A DNA stretch of 64,000 bases from Pleomorphochaeta sp963664495. GTDB taxonomy: Bacteria; Spirochaetota; Spirochaetia; Sphaerochaetales; Sphaerochaetaceae. The position numbers and the translations under genes are program-made. Numbering within the stretch: the first letter of the stretch is position 1; every line of letters starts with the position of its first letter. Shown piece by piece: positions 6,884-16,032 of this stretch. Below the pieces are notes generated by a model. That model was not told where the DNA came from, searched no databases, and worked only from the letters and a program-made list of their open reading frames with translations. The stretch lies in assembly GCA_965140795.1 (NCBI GenBank), contig OZ223470.1, forward strand, positions 2,604,001-2,668,000, in the 5' to 3' direction.

Positions 6884-8278
6884 TTACAATTGTCTAAAAA
6901 AGTATCTAAAATCTATAAAATACATAATGGAAAATAGAATTACAACACATACTAATCCAAAAATTTGAGTTGCCCAGTAATGCTTAGGTGATATTTTTTT
7001 ATTTGTTATCATTTCTATCAATGCTATTAACATTTGACCACCATCAAAGGCAGGAATAGGTAATAGATTTGCAATAGTCAAAGAAATTGATACAATAGCT
7101 AATAAGTATAGAAATGCTCTTAACCCGCTTGTAATGCTATTTTCAAAGCCTAATACGGTAATATTACCAATCATAAGAGACGCTCTCATTGGGCCTGTAA
7201 AGACTGTTCTAATATCATCCGTGTCCTTTTTAAACAAACTAAAAATGCTATTTAAAGTGTCTTTAAAAAGTCTAATTGACATTGATATGCCATTTGATAG
7301 GGCAAAAGATAGTGGGTCTCCTTCTATCGTTTTAGTTGGAGAGTATAAAGAGAAACTATGATTTATGGATCCATCTTTATTATATTCTGGAGTATATTTA
7401 ATGTTAACAACATCATTATTCCTAAGTACTTTTAAATCTATAATATTAGAATTGATTTGATTAAAAGCCTTTAATAAATCCAAATTGTTTTCAATTTTTA
7501 TATTGTTTACTTCAATAATTTGATCGGCTTTTTTTAAGCCAGCTTTATATTCCGGTGAAAATAATCTAACTAAAGAGATTACTGGTTTTATTACATTTGT
7601 TAAGCCATATCTATATGTATTATTGTCGGAAAGTTCTCCTTCTACTATGACATTGTATATTTTATTATCCCTTTCTATTAAAAGATCAATATTTGAAAAA
7701 TTATGTTCAGATAAAAGATTTGTAAATTCTTGCCAATCTTGTATTTCAATATTATTTAATTTTAGGATTCTATCATTTTTTTGAATTCCACTAGATGCTG
7801 CTGGACTTGATGAATTGTTAAATAAGGTAGGATATTCATTAACAGGCATAACTACAGCAGGAGTAGATAGAGTTTGATGAGATGAAAAAAATAAGGCAGT
7901 ACATAAGAAAATTGTTAATAAAAAATTTGTTGTTGGGCCTGCTAAATAAGTTAAGAATTTTGCTAGAGGTTTTACAGAGAAAAGTGAGCCACTTTCAATA
8001 TGAATAAATTTTTTTTTATTATGGTCTAATGCTCTAGTTAAATCATCAGCACCTTTCATTTTACAATATCCACCAAATAGGAAATATGAAATTCTATATT
8101 CAGTTCTTCTAAGCTTTTTCCCAATCATTTTTGGGCCAAATCCAATTGAAAAAATTTCTACATCAATTTTAAATATTCTTGCAGCAACAAAATGCCCAAT
8201 TTCATGGAGTAGAACAATAATTCCTACTCCAAATATACCAACTATATATTTGATTGCCGTTGATAAGAGTTGATCCAT
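6884..8278 (-). CDS. rseP: RIP metalloprotease RseP (site-2 protease)
   Basis: This 464-residue inner-membrane zinc protease cuts transmembrane helices of anti-sigma factors or remnant signal peptides. HEIGH at residues 25-29 within the first membrane segment supplies the zinc ligands and catalytic Glu. The late NLLPIPAFDGGQ supplies the third ligand in the LDG-type motif. Two PDZ-like regions lie between (around ASSGIQKNDRILKLN and SPEYKAGLKKADQIIEV), and four membrane segments are expected. It is the last gene of the rpsB-tsf-frr-uppS-cdsA-dxr-rseP series, an order common in bacteria. It begins 24 bases after dxr with AAGGAAA as SD. No anti-sigma factor gene is adjacent. Confidence 0.95.
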   Translation of the reverse strand: MDQLLSTAIKYIVGIFGVGIIVLLHEIGHFVAARIFKIDVEIFSIGFGPKMIGKKLRRTEYRISYFLFGGYCKMKGADDLTRALDHNKKKFIHIESGSLFSVKPLAKFLTYLAGPTTNFLLTIFLCTALFFSSHQTLSTPAVVMPVNEYPTLFNNSSSPAASSGIQKNDRILKLNNIEIQDWQEFTNLLSEHNFSNIDLLIERDNKIYNVIVEGELSDNNTYRYGLTNVIKPVISLVRLFSPEYKAGLKKADQIIEVNNIKIENNLDLLKAFNQINSNIIDLKVLRNNDVVNIKYTPEYNKDGSINHSFSLYSPTKTIEGDPLSFALSNGISMSIRLFKDTLNSIFSLFKKDTDDIRTVFTGPMRASLMIGNITVLGFENSITSGLRAFLYLLAIVSISLTIANLLPIPAFDGGQMLIALIEMITNKKISPKHYWATQIFGLVCVVILFSIMYFIDFRYFFRQL

Positions 8279-8302
8279 TTTGTTTCCTTTTATTTTATTT
8301 GA

Positions 8303-9412
8303 TTAAATATAACTTTTTGCTATCCTTCTTGCAATCTTATCCGTTTCAAGAATATCTTCAAAGCAAGTTATATTAGTAGAAAAATCTTTATCTATTGTTC
8401 TTAGAACAATGTCTTGAAGTTTAAGATATGAAATTTGTTTATTTAAAAATGCATATACAGCTTCTTCGTTAGCTGCATTGAATGCAATTGGGTATCCCTT
8501 TTTATTTTCTAATATATCATAGGCTAATTTTAATAAAGGAAATTTCTCATAATTTGGAGCTTCAAAAGTTAATTGGAGAGAAGTAAAATCAAGAGGTTTC
8601 ACTAATTCCTTATTGCTATAACCATTTAATATTCCCTCAATGATAGGTAAAGACATATTAGGATTTCCCATTTGAGCATAAACAGCACCATCATGTAATC
8701 GTATCATAGAATGGATAATACTCTGAGGATGAATTGTAACCTCAATATCTTTAGGTTCAAAATTAAAAAGATATGAAGCTTCAATAACTTCTAGTGCTTT
8801 ATTAGCAAGTGTAGAACTATCAATGGTAATTTTAGGACCCATTTCCCAGGTTGGGTGATTTAGTGCTTTTTCAACAGTGATATCCTTGAATTTAGAAAAT
8901 TCTAAATTTCTAAAAGGCCCTCCACTAGCCGTTATAATTAAAGATTTAATATTTAATTTTTGGTGGGAGTCTATAAGAGCTTTTATTGCTGAATGCTCAC
9001 TGTCTACAGGTATGATTTTGCAGTTATTTTTTTTTGCTAAATCAAAAATAACAGAAGCTCCTGTTACTACAGATTCCTTATTAGCTAAAGCAACATCTTT
9101 TTTATTGTTTAAAGTATCTATCGTTGCTTTAAGTCCATCGAAACCTGAAATACCATTTAAAACAATATCACAAGGGGTTTCTTTTATGAGATCAAAAATA
9201 TTATCAAAGTAATTAAAATTTTTATTGTTATGGGAAGAATTTGAAAGTAATAAGTTTTTTATATTGAACTTAGCCGCAATAGCTTCAAGTTGTTCATAGT
9301 TTTTATTTGCACTAATTCCTACTACCTCTATTGGTAGTCTTTTTTCCATAATTGCATTTAAACAGGTTGTCCCAATGCTTCCTGTAGCTCCTAAAATAAT
9401 AACTTTTTTCAT
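8303..9412 (-). CDS. dxr: 1-deoxy-D-xylulose 5-phosphate reductoisomerase
   Basis: This 369-residue protein converts DXP to MEP with NADPH in the non-mevalonate isoprenoid pathway. It begins MKKVIILGATGSIGTTCLNA with the GxTGSIG nucleotide motif. It has ALANKESVV, then PVDSEHSA (metal ligands D and E), the ASGGPF loop, and HPTWEMGPKITIDSSTLANK. The length is normal. It lies between cdsA (6 bases upstream) and rseP, and its product feeds uppS in the same operon. The nucleotide, substrate and metal residues are all intact, so it should be active and fosmidomycin-sensitive in principle. Confidence 0.97.
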   Translation of the reverse strand: MKKVIILGATGSIGTTCLNAIMEKRLPIEVVGISANKNYEQLEAIAAKFNIKNLLLSNSSHNNKNFNYFDNIFDLIKETPCDIVLNGISGFDGLKATIDTLNNKKDVALANKESVVTGASVIFDLAKKNNCKIIPVDSEHSAIKALIDSHQKLNIKSLIITASGGPFRNLEFSKFKDITVEKALNHPTWEMGPKITIDSSTLANKALEVIEASYLFNFEPKDIEVTIHPQSIIHSMIRLHDGAVYAQMGNPNMSLPIIEGILNGYSNKELVKPLDFTSLQLTFEAPNYEKFPLLKLAYDILENKKGYPIAFNAANEEAVYAFLNKQISYLKLQDIVLRTIDKDFSTNITCFEDILETDKIARRIAKSYI

Positions 9413-9418
9413 TTTGTC

Positions 9419-10258
9419 CTATTTTAAAAAGATTTCTAATAATAAAAAGAATAGGGGAGCACAAACCATTAGTGAATCTAAATTATCTAAAGCACCACCT
9501 CTGCCAGGAATTATTTTACCTGCATCTTTTACATTAGCACTTCTTTTTATTACTGATTCAATCAAATCTCCTATGTTAGCTGTTAATGATAGAGCTAACC
9601 CAATTATTAATATTTCTACAATATTTAAAGGAATATTTAAGATAAACCAGGTTGCACAACAAATAATAATGCTAGACAAAATACCACCAATAAAACCTAC
9701 AACACTTTTATTAGGGCTAGCTTTGATAAAACCTCTTGAATTTTTTCCTAATAGCATTCCAAAAATATATGCAAAAATATCATTTGAAAAAACAGTTAAT
9801 AAGAATAAAGCATAAAATTTTGATGCTTCATCAAACGCATTAACTTTTATTATAAATGATAGTAAATATCCAGGATAAATTAAAGCAAAACTATCTAGAG
9901 CAATAGTGCTAATAGAATCAGAAAAAGGTGTTTCACTTTTTGAACCTGAAAAGATTTCAATTGTAAAGGAAATGATTAACAAAAGAATTAATGCTAATTC
10001 GGTTAAATTGCTAATACCAGTGAAGGAGCTTAGCCATGATGCTATTGGGATTATTCCACAAAAAAAGTAGGGGAGATTTGGATTTATATTAAATTTAATT
10101 TTAATTATTTTATATATTTCTTTACTGCCTAGAAGCGTAAATACCGTTACTACAATTGCAAACGCTAAATGTTCAAATTGTGGTAATAGGAATATAACTA
10201 TAAGTAAAAGAGGAATGCCTAGTAAAGTTGTAAATAAGCGTTTTTTAAGAGAAGACAT
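9419..10258 (-). CDS. cdsA: Phosphatidate cytidylyltransferase
   Basis: This 279-residue integral membrane enzyme makes CDP-diacylglycerol from phosphatidate and CTP for phospholipid synthesis. It has about seven to eight hydrophobic segments. The C-terminal signature is clear: FSNDIFAYIFGMLLGKN then SPNKSVVGFIGG, and near the end GDLIESVIKRSANVKDAGKIIPGRGGALDNLDSL. The start ATG overlaps the uppS stop at base 10258, so translation is probably coupled. The order uppS-cdsA-dxr is widespread. Identification is secure. Confidence 0.96.
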   Translation of the reverse strand: MSSLKKRLFTTLLGIPLLLIVIFLLPQFEHLAFAIVVTVFTLLGSKEIYKIIKIKFNINPNLPYFFCGIIPIASWLSSFTGISNLTELALILLLIISFTIEIFSGSKSETPFSDSISTIALDSFALIYPGYLLSFIIKVNAFDEASKFYALFLLTVFSNDIFAYIFGMLLGKNSRGFIKASPNKSVVGFIGGILSSIIICCATWFILNIPLNIVEILIIGLALSLTANIGDLIESVIKRSANVKDAGKIIPGRGGALDNLDSLMVCAPLFFLLLEIFLK

Positions 10259-10953
10259 TACTTAATACCTCCAAATTTTCGTGTCCTTGATTTAAAATCA
10301 TTAATGATGATTTCAATCATTTCTTTATCCCAGTCTGGAAATAGTCTATCATAAAAACCTAATTCTGCGTAGGCACTTTCCCATAATAAAAAGTTGCTTA
10401 AACGCTTTTCTCCAGCACTTCTGACAATCATATCTACTGAAGGTACCAAATCATTGAATTGTATGTTGGTTTGAATATCTTCTAGAGTTATAGTTTTTTT
10501 GTTTGTTTTTTCTAAAAAAGAATTAACACTTCTTACAATCTCATCATGCCCACCATAATTAATACACAGTATTACTATTAATTTATTACAGTTTTCTGTT
10601 TCAGATTCAACTTTTCTTATTGAATTTTGAGCATTAGTAGGAAGCTTTGAAATATCACCTTTAACAAGGATTCTAATACTTTCTTTTTTATAAAATCTGA
10701 TTTCTCCCGGTAGTTTGGAGGCCACAAGATTCATTAAGTAATTAACTTCAGCTTTGGGACGCCTCCAATTCTCGGTTGAAAATGCATATAAAGATAAAAA
10801 TTTAATCTCACTATGTTTTGCTGCTAGAATAATTTTTTTTAAAGCTTTTAATCCAGCTAAATGGCCAGCAGTTCTCGGTAGGTTTCTTTGTTGAGCCCAT
10901 CGTCCGTTACCATCCATTATTATGCCTAAGTGAGTCAAATTTTTAGTATCCAT
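10258..10953 (-). CDS. uppS: Di-trans,poly-cis-undecaprenyl-diphosphate synthase
   Basis: This 231-residue cis-prenyltransferase makes the C55 lipid carrier for peptidoglycan. It starts near MDTKNLTHLGIIMDGNGRWAQ with the catalytic DGNGRWA. It also has FSTENWRRP, INYGGHDEI and the late RSAGEKRLSNFLLWESAYAEL. The last region normally reads RTSGExRLSNFLLWQ; here RSAGE is a mild variant. The length is slightly short but complete. It overlaps frr by one base at the start and cdsA at the end, so the group is a tight operon. The usual partner dxr is two genes downstream. Confidence 0.96.
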   Translation of the reverse strand: MDTKNLTHLGIIMDGNGRWAQQRNLPRTAGHLAGLKALKKIILAAKHSEIKFLSLYAFSTENWRRPKAEVNYLMNLVASKLPGEIRFYKKESIRILVKGDISKLPTNAQNSIRKVESETENCNKLIVILCINYGGHDEIVRSVNSFLEKTNKKTITLEDIQTNIQFNDLVPSVDMIVRSAGEKRLSNFLLWESAYAELGFYDRLFPDWDKEMIEIIINDFKSRTRKFGGIK

Positions 10954-11507
10954 TATATCTCCATGATTTCTTTTTCTTTTGCTGCAGCAACATCACTAAT
11001 TTTTGCAACATAAGTGTCAGTGATTTTTTGAACTTTTGTTTCACCAACCTTTAAATCATCTTCGCTTATTAAGCTTTCTTTTTCCATTTCTTTAAGTTCA
11101 TCAATTGCTTCACGGCGTAAGTTTCTCAAACCAACTTTATATTTTTCAGCTGTTTGTTTTGCGCTTTTTGCTAATTCTTTACGTCTATCTGCAGTTAGAG
11201 CAGGAAAAGAAATTCTAATTAATTTTCCATCATTATTAGGAGTTAATCCTAATTCGCTTTTTAAGATTGCTTTTTCAATTGCAGGAAGGACTGTTTTATC
11301 CCAGGGTTGAATTACAACCATTCTAGCTTCAGGAACAGAAATTGAACCAACTTGTGAAAGGGGTGTTTGTGCTCCGTAATATTCAACTTGAATATTATTA
11401 AATAATGCAGCATTTGCACGACCAGTTCTTAATGATTGATATTCACTTTCTAGAGCTTGAATAGATTTTTTCATTTTGCTTTCTAATGTGTTTAATACGG
11501 TATTCAT
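10953..11507 (-). CDS. frr: Ribosome recycling factor
   Basis: This 184-residue RRF splits post-termination ribosomes together with EF-G. It begins MNTVLNTLESKMKKSIQALE, then LRTGRANAALFNNIQVEYYG, PQARMV-like SVPEARMVVIQPWD and LTPNNDGKLIRISFPALTADRRKEL, all diagnostic. ATG 11507 is chosen because GGAGG (11513-11517) sits 5 bases upstream; a TTG at 11519 would place the start inside the SD. It follows tsf after a 10-bp hairpin that may tune expression. Two EF-G type GTPases that could be partners lie near 39-44 kb. Confidence 0.97.
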   Translation of the reverse strand: MNTVLNTLESKMKKSIQALESEYQSLRTGRANAALFNNIQVEYYGAQTPLSQVGSISVPEARMVVIQPWDKTVLPAIEKAILKSELGLTPNNDGKLIRISFPALTADRRKELAKSAKQTAEKYKVGLRNLRREAIDELKEMEKESLISEDDLKVGETKVQKITDTYVAKISDVAAAKEKEIMEI

Positions 11508-11528
11508 AACATCCTCCAAATATGAATA

Positions 11529-11553
11529 AGCTCACTAGAATAACTAGTGAGCT
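11529..11553 (-). terminator. Intercistronic hairpin between tsf and frr
   Basis: A perfect 10-bp stem, AGCTCACTAG (11529-11538) and CTAGTGAGCT (11544-11553), flanks a 5-base loop. On the minus strand it follows tsf and is followed by only a weak T-rich stretch. It is more likely an attenuator or mRNA-stabilising structure than a full stop, because frr has no obvious separate promoter. Confidence 0.55.
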
Positions 11554-11570
11554 ATAATATTAATTGCTAA

Positions 11571-12407
11571 TTAAGCACCAGTTGTGTACAATTGGAAATC
11601 AGTGATTTCTAATTTACAGTTTGCTTCTTTAGCTACTTGTTTCATTTTTTGTTCTACTGATAATTTGTCTTCTTTAATAAAAGCTTGATCTAAGAAACAG
11701 ATTTCTTTGAAATGTTTTGATAACATACCTTTTACGATATTTGGTATAATCTTTTCAGGTTTACCCATACCTAAAGCTTGTTTTGTAAAGATTTCTTCTA
11801 ATTCTTTAATTTTGTCTGCATCAATTGCACTTTCATCTAAGTAAGCAGGTGTATATGCTGCAACATGTAATGCACAGTCATAACAGAATTCTTTAACAGC
11901 CTCATTTTCAAATGCTGCTGCACTATCTGCTTTAAATTCTACTAGAACACCTTTTTCACCAGCGCCATGGATATATGTTGTAGCATATTCGTTTTCTGCT
12001 AAATCAATAACTAAAACAGTTTTTAAAGTCATGTTTTCTTTAATTGTTGCAATTAAATCTTTAACCATGCCATTCAATTCATCGTTGATTTCGGTATAAC
12101 CTTTTTCAGCGATTACAGAACACATACTTTCACCAAGTTTTTTAAAGTCTTCGTTTTTAGCAACGAAGTCAGTTTCACAAGAGATTTCAACTAAAATAGC
12201 TTTGTCTTTTGTTACTTTTGTGAAAACACTACCATTATCTGTTGCTCTATCAGCTCTTTTTGCTACAGCAGCAAGACCCATTTCTTGTAAAATTTTAGTT
12301 GCAGCATCGAAGTCACCTTCAGCTTTAACTAATGCTTTTTTACAATCCATCATACCTGCACCAGTTGTATCACGTAATTTTTTTACTACAGAAGCTTTAA
12401 TTTCCAT
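11571..12407 (-). CDS. tsf: Elongation factor Ts
   Basis: This 278-residue EF-Ts is the GDP/GTP exchange factor for EF-Tu. It begins MEIKASVVKKLRDTTGAGMM, followed by DCKKALVKAEGDFDAATKIL, the classical UBA-like N-domain. The conserved core SCETDFVAKNEDF follows, then the dimerisation domain. ATG 12407 is used because AAGGAG (12414-12419) lies 6 bases upstream; a longer in-frame ORF would run into rpsB. The SD overlaps the rpsB stop codon at 12418-12420, so translation of the two genes is coupled. Identification is secure. Confidence 0.97.
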   Translation of the reverse strand: MEIKASVVKKLRDTTGAGMMDCKKALVKAEGDFDAATKILQEMGLAAVAKRADRATDNGSVFTKVTKDKAILVEISCETDFVAKNEDFKKLGESMCSVIAEKGYTEINDELNGMVKDLIATIKENMTLKTVLVIDLAENEYATTYIHGAGEKGVLVEFKADSAAAFENEAVKEFCYDCALHVAAYTPAYLDESAIDADKIKELEEIFTKQALGMGKPEKIIPNIVKGMLSKHFKEICFLDQAFIKEDKLSVEQKMKQVAKEANCKLEITDFQLYTTGA

Positions 12408-12417
12408 TTTATTCTCC

Positions 12418-13308
12418 TTAATCTTGGTAAAGGGTTTTGTCATCTAATTCGATGCCAGCAACAACAGTTGAGCCCTTTTCATCTTCGCTATTTTCATCTT
12501 TTTTATCTTCGAATTTAGAAAAATCTGTTTCTTCTTCTGTTGAGAAAACAACACTTTCTGTTTCTACTTCTTTTGTTTCTTCTGTTTCTTCTTCATCTAA
12601 GCTTTCAACAATTTGAAGATTACCTGTTTCATTATCTGCATCGATTACAGCTCTTGAAATGATTTCAACGAATAAAGAGATAGCACGAATAGCATCATCA
12701 TTACCAGGAATAGGGTAAGTAATATCTGTAGGATCACAGTTTGTATCAACAACTGCAATTACAGGAATACCAAGTTTTTTTGCTTCAGTAATAGCGATAG
12801 CTTCTTTCTTAGTATCGATAATGAAAAGTGCACCTGGTAAGTTCTTCATATCTTTGATACCACCAAGGTTCTTTTCTAATTTATTTTTTTGTTTTGTTAA
12901 TAGAGATACTTCTTTTTTTGTTAATGATTCGAAAGTACCATCACTTTCCATTTTTTCAATTCTTTTTAAAGTGGAAATTGATTTCTTGATTGTTGAGAAG
13001 TTTGTTAACATACCACCGAGCCAACGGTTATTTACGTAAGGCATGCCACAACGTTTTGCTTCAGTTTCAATTACTAATTGAGCTTGTTTTTTTGTACCTA
13101 CAAATAAAATTGATTTACCATCTTTAACGATAGTACGAGCTGCTTCGTAAGCTTCAACAATACATGTTGATGTTTTTTGTAGGTCGATAATGTGAATCCC
13201 GTTTCTTTGTGAAAAAATATAACGAGCCATTTTTGGATTCCATCTTTTTGTTTGATGACCAAAATGTACGCCTGATTCTAATAGGCTTTTCATTGTTACT
13301 ACGGACAT
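12418..13308 (-). CDS. rpsB: 30S ribosomal protein uS2 with acidic C-terminal extension
   Basis: This 296-residue uS2 binds the 30S near uS1. It starts MSVVTMKSLLESGVHFGHQT, then RWNPKMARYIFSQRNGIHIID and MPYVNNRWLGGMLTNF, all diagnostic, and the core ends near residue 235. The remaining 60 residues are strongly acidic (ESLDEEETEETKEVE and later DKKDENSEDEKG) and longer than in most bacteria. A structured leader lies upstream (13309-13434). It is the first gene of the series that continues through rseP. The tail is probably disordered. Confidence 0.96.
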   Translation of the reverse strand: MSVVTMKSLLESGVHFGHQTKRWNPKMARYIFSQRNGIHIIDLQKTSTCIVEAYEAARTIVKDGKSILFVGTKKQAQLVIETEAKRCGMPYVNNRWLGGMLTNFSTIKKSISTLKRIEKMESDGTFESLTKKEVSLLTKQKNKLEKNLGGIKDMKNLPGALFIIDTKKEAIAITEAKKLGIPVIAVVDTNCDPTDITYPIPGNDDAIRAISLFVEIISRAVIDADNETGNLQIVESLDEEETEETKEVETESVVFSTEEETDFSKFEDKKDENSEDEKGSTVVAGIELDDKTLYQD

Positions 13309-13434
13309 AATATCCTCTCCTGTATCTGACGACTAATCAAGTTATAACGCTCTTTGCATAACAAGGTCGCCACCCTTCGTATATATCTCACCCATAAGGG
13401 CGGAAATTTCCTAATCAAAAAATGATCAAGATGT
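13309..13434 (-). promoter_or_regulatory. Structured rpsB leader
   Basis: This 126-base gap upstream of rpsB holds an 8-bp GC-rich stem in otherwise AT-rich sequence. CCACCCTT at 13370-13377 pairs with AAGGGCGG at 13396-13403 with one wobble. The rpsB SD (AGGAGAGG) follows on the minus strand. Autoregulatory rpsB leaders are known in several phyla, but I cannot match a published consensus by eye. The same hairpin could end maf transcription only if that gene ran in the opposite direction, so a leader role is preferred. Confidence 0.45.
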
Positions 13435-13992
13435 TCATATTAAAGCAGAAATTGCCTTAAGTGGCAACCCCACAGCGACATTAAAATCGCCATTAATTTC
13501 CTCAACTAAAGTTTTCCCTTTTCCTTGAATTCTATAAGAACCAGCAGCGCCTTTCCATTCATTGCAAATTAAGTAATTCATTATAGTTAAGTCGGATAAA
13601 TTTTTGAATTTTACATCTACAACATCAAATCCAGTTTCAATTTTATTGCTAGAAGGGATATAAAGAGCATAGGACGAGTAAATTTGATGTTTTTCATTAC
13701 TCAAAGATTTAAGTGTGTTATAGGCTTCGGTTTTATTTTCTGCTTTTCCTATTAATTGATTTTTAAAATATATCATAGTATCGGCAGCTAATATAATATT
13801 ATCATTTTCTTTACCATATAAATTAAAATAAGCATCTAATTTTTGCCTTGCCAAATCTATAACAATATCTTGAGGTAGTTTTTTATTTGATGTTTCATCA
13901 ATATTTGTTGATCTTGCAATTACTTTAAATCCATTTTCTTCTAATAAACTTAATCTTGCTTTTGAATTTGATGCTAAAATAATAGTATTCAT
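13435..13992 (-). CDS. maf: Maf-family nucleoside triphosphate pyrophosphatase
   Basis: This 185-residue Maf protein hydrolyses non-canonical or pyrimidine NTPs (dTTP/UTP type) to monophosphates. It starts MNTIILASNSKARLSLLEEN, the Maf signature SxSxxRxxLL in slightly altered form. It then has IDETSNKKLPQDIVIDLARQK, AADTMIYFKNQLIGKA and WKGAAGSYRIQGKG. ATG 13992 is used since GGAG (13997-14000) is 4 bases upstream. The SD overlaps the end of the ABC-F gene (stop at 14001), so the two genes are a unit. Substrate specificity within Maf is inferred. Confidence 0.92.
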   Translation of the reverse strand: MNTIILASNSKARLSLLEENGFKVIARSTNIDETSNKKLPQDIVIDLARQKLDAYFNLYGKENDNIILAADTMIYFKNQLIGKAENKTEAYNTLKSLSNEKHQIYSSYALYIPSSNKIETGFDVVDVKFKNLSDLTIMNYLICNEWKGAAGSYRIQGKGKTLVEEINGDFNVAVGLPLKAISALI

Positions 13993-14000
13993 TTTTCTCC

Positions 14001-15935
14001 TTATTCGTTTAATAATTCTTGCAGTTCTTCTTCGTTTAATAACCACAATTCTTCGTTCTTCTCAATTTCCTGAGTTAGTTTTGTCTTTTCATCAATTACT
14101 TTATTTATTTTCTCAGCTACAGAATATACCTCTTCTTTTGTCATTTCAATTTCTAATAGCTTAATTTTATCATTTATTTGCTCAGTTTTCTCTAATAACA
14201 TTTCATTAGTCTTTTTTAACTTATTTATTCTATTATTTTTTTCTCTTTGAGCCTTATAATTACTAGCCCCTTTTGATTCATTTTTTTTAGTTTCATTATT
14301 TTGTTCACTTTCATCAATAAACTGTTCTTTTTCTTCAAGTTTTAATTTAAAGTAAGCATAATCGCCTTCAAAGAAAGTTGGGGTTTCATCACTTAAGTAT
14401 AAAATTCTAGTAGCTAAATGTTCAATAAAGAATGTATCGTGACTTACGAATACCATTGTACCATTATATTTTTTTAGTGCTTCAATTAACATTTCTTTAG
14501 CATTTATATCTAAATGGTTTGTAGGTTCATCTAGAATTAACAGGTTAACAGGATGCATTAAAATTTTTAATAATGCTAAACGGCTTCTTTCTCCTCCACT
14601 GAGTACACTAATTTTTTTAAAAACATCATCTCCGTGGAACAGAAAAGATCCTAAATAGTTTCTTAAAAGAGGAAGTTGATCTGTATTTGCAACAGTTTCT
14701 AATTCTTCAATTATAGAATTATTTGGATTCAATGTTTTTTCAGTATCCTGAGCAAAATAACCAATTTGAACATTTGCTCCTTCTTGGATTTCTCCAGAAT
14801 AATCTTTATCTCGTCCACAAAGCATTCTCAATAATGTACTTTTACCTTTGCCATTTCTACCAGTTACTGCAATTCTATCATTTTTGGAAACCAAGAAACT
14901 TAAGTCATTAAAAATATTTAATTCTTCATAACTTTTAGATAGATTATTTACTTTCAATACTTCTTTTCCGCTATGAGGAGCTTGTGGAAAAGTGAAGTGT
15001 AGTTTTTCTAAATGAGATGGAATTTCTACTAAATCAATCTTTTCTATTTGTTTGATTCTGCTTTGAACTTGTTTTGCTTTACTTGCTTTATATCTAAATT
15101 TTTCTATAAACTGTTCAGTTTTTTCAATTTGAGATAATTGTTTTTCTAATAGTTTTTTCTTTTGTTCAATTTCTATTTCCCTTTGAACTAAATATGAAGA
15201 ATAGTTACCACTATAATGAGTTAATCTTCCATTAAATAATTCAAAAACTTCATTTATTGATTCATCCAAAAAACCTTGGTCATGGCTTACTAGCATAAGA
15301 CCACCTTTGTAGGCTTTTAAATAGTTTTTTAGCCAAATTCTAGCTTCAATATCTAAATAGTTTGTAGGTTCGTCCAATAGCATTATATCTGGGTTTTCTA
15401 AAAGAACTTTTGCCAAAGCAATTCTCATTTGCCAGCCTCCTGAGAATTGATCACAAGTCCTATTAAAATCATTTATCTCAAAGCCTAAGCCTAATAATAT
15501 TTTTTCTATTGTAATTTTTCTATCAAAATAGCCACTATGTAATAGTTCTTCTTGAATTTGATGAAGTTTTAAAAGGGTAGGTTCTAAATTTTCATTTTCT
15601 TTACTGTTTTCAAGTTTGTTTTCTAAGATTTTCTTAGTTTCTAATATTTCATTGAATCTATGATAACTTTTTTCTACTTCATTATATAATGTATCTTGCT
15701 CAAAAACTATATCACTTTGTGGTAAGTAAGAAATTCTTAAACCTTTTGTTTTAGTAATTTCTAAACTATCTGCTTGAATTTCACCATTAATTACTTTTAA
15801 TAATGTTGATTTACCGCTTCCGTTGCCTCCAACTAAAGCACATCTTGATTTTTCATTTAATATAAAGTTAATATCAAGTAATAAATCTCTATCAGAAAAA
15901 GCTAAATTTATATGTTGAACTTGTAGAGTTCCCAT
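14001..15935 (-). CDS. ABC-F family ATPase (Uup/YdiF-like)
   Basis: This 644-residue soluble protein has two ABC domains and no membrane segments. Walker A motifs are GGNGSGKST (about 36-44) and GRNGKGKST. Signature motifs are FSGGW and LSGGERSRLALL, and Walker B motifs are IMLLDEPTNYLD and LLILDEPTNHLD. The domains are joined by the charged ABC-F linker with its helical arm (around EKTEQFIEKFRYKASKAKQVQSR). A C-terminal coiled coil rich in Lys and Glu ends the protein. ABC-F proteins act on the ribosome as translation factors or antibiotic protectors; the subfamily cannot be fixed by eye. The start ATG has GGGAGAAAA upstream. Confidence 0.93.
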   Translation of the reverse strand: MGTLQVQHINLAFSDRDLLLDINFILNEKSRCALVGGNGSGKSTLLKVINGEIQADSLEITKTKGLRISYLPQSDIVFEQDTLYNEVEKSYHRFNEILETKKILENKLENSKENENLEPTLLKLHQIQEELLHSGYFDRKITIEKILLGLGFEINDFNRTCDQFSGGWQMRIALAKVLLENPDIMLLDEPTNYLDIEARIWLKNYLKAYKGGLMLVSHDQGFLDESINEVFELFNGRLTHYSGNYSSYLVQREIEIEQKKKLLEKQLSQIEKTEQFIEKFRYKASKAKQVQSRIKQIEKIDLVEIPSHLEKLHFTFPQAPHSGKEVLKVNNLSKSYEELNIFNDLSFLVSKNDRIAVTGRNGKGKSTLLRMLCGRDKDYSGEIQEGANVQIGYFAQDTEKTLNPNNSIIEELETVANTDQLPLLRNYLGSFLFHGDDVFKKISVLSGGERSRLALLKILMHPVNLLILDEPTNHLDINAKEMLIEALKKYNGTMVFVSHDTFFIEHLATRILYLSDETPTFFEGDYAYFKLKLEEKEQFIDESEQNNETKKNESKGASNYKAQREKNNRINKLKKTNEMLLEKTEQINDKIKLLEIEMTKEEVYSVAEKINKVIDEKTKLTQEIEKNEELWLLNEEELQELLNE

Positions 15936-16032
15936 GTTTTTCTCCCGGTTGTATGTTGCTAAGTAATGATATTACCGTTATTATAGAGTTTATCATATAG
16001 TCGTTTTTTATGACAACAGGAGGAAGGTCCAA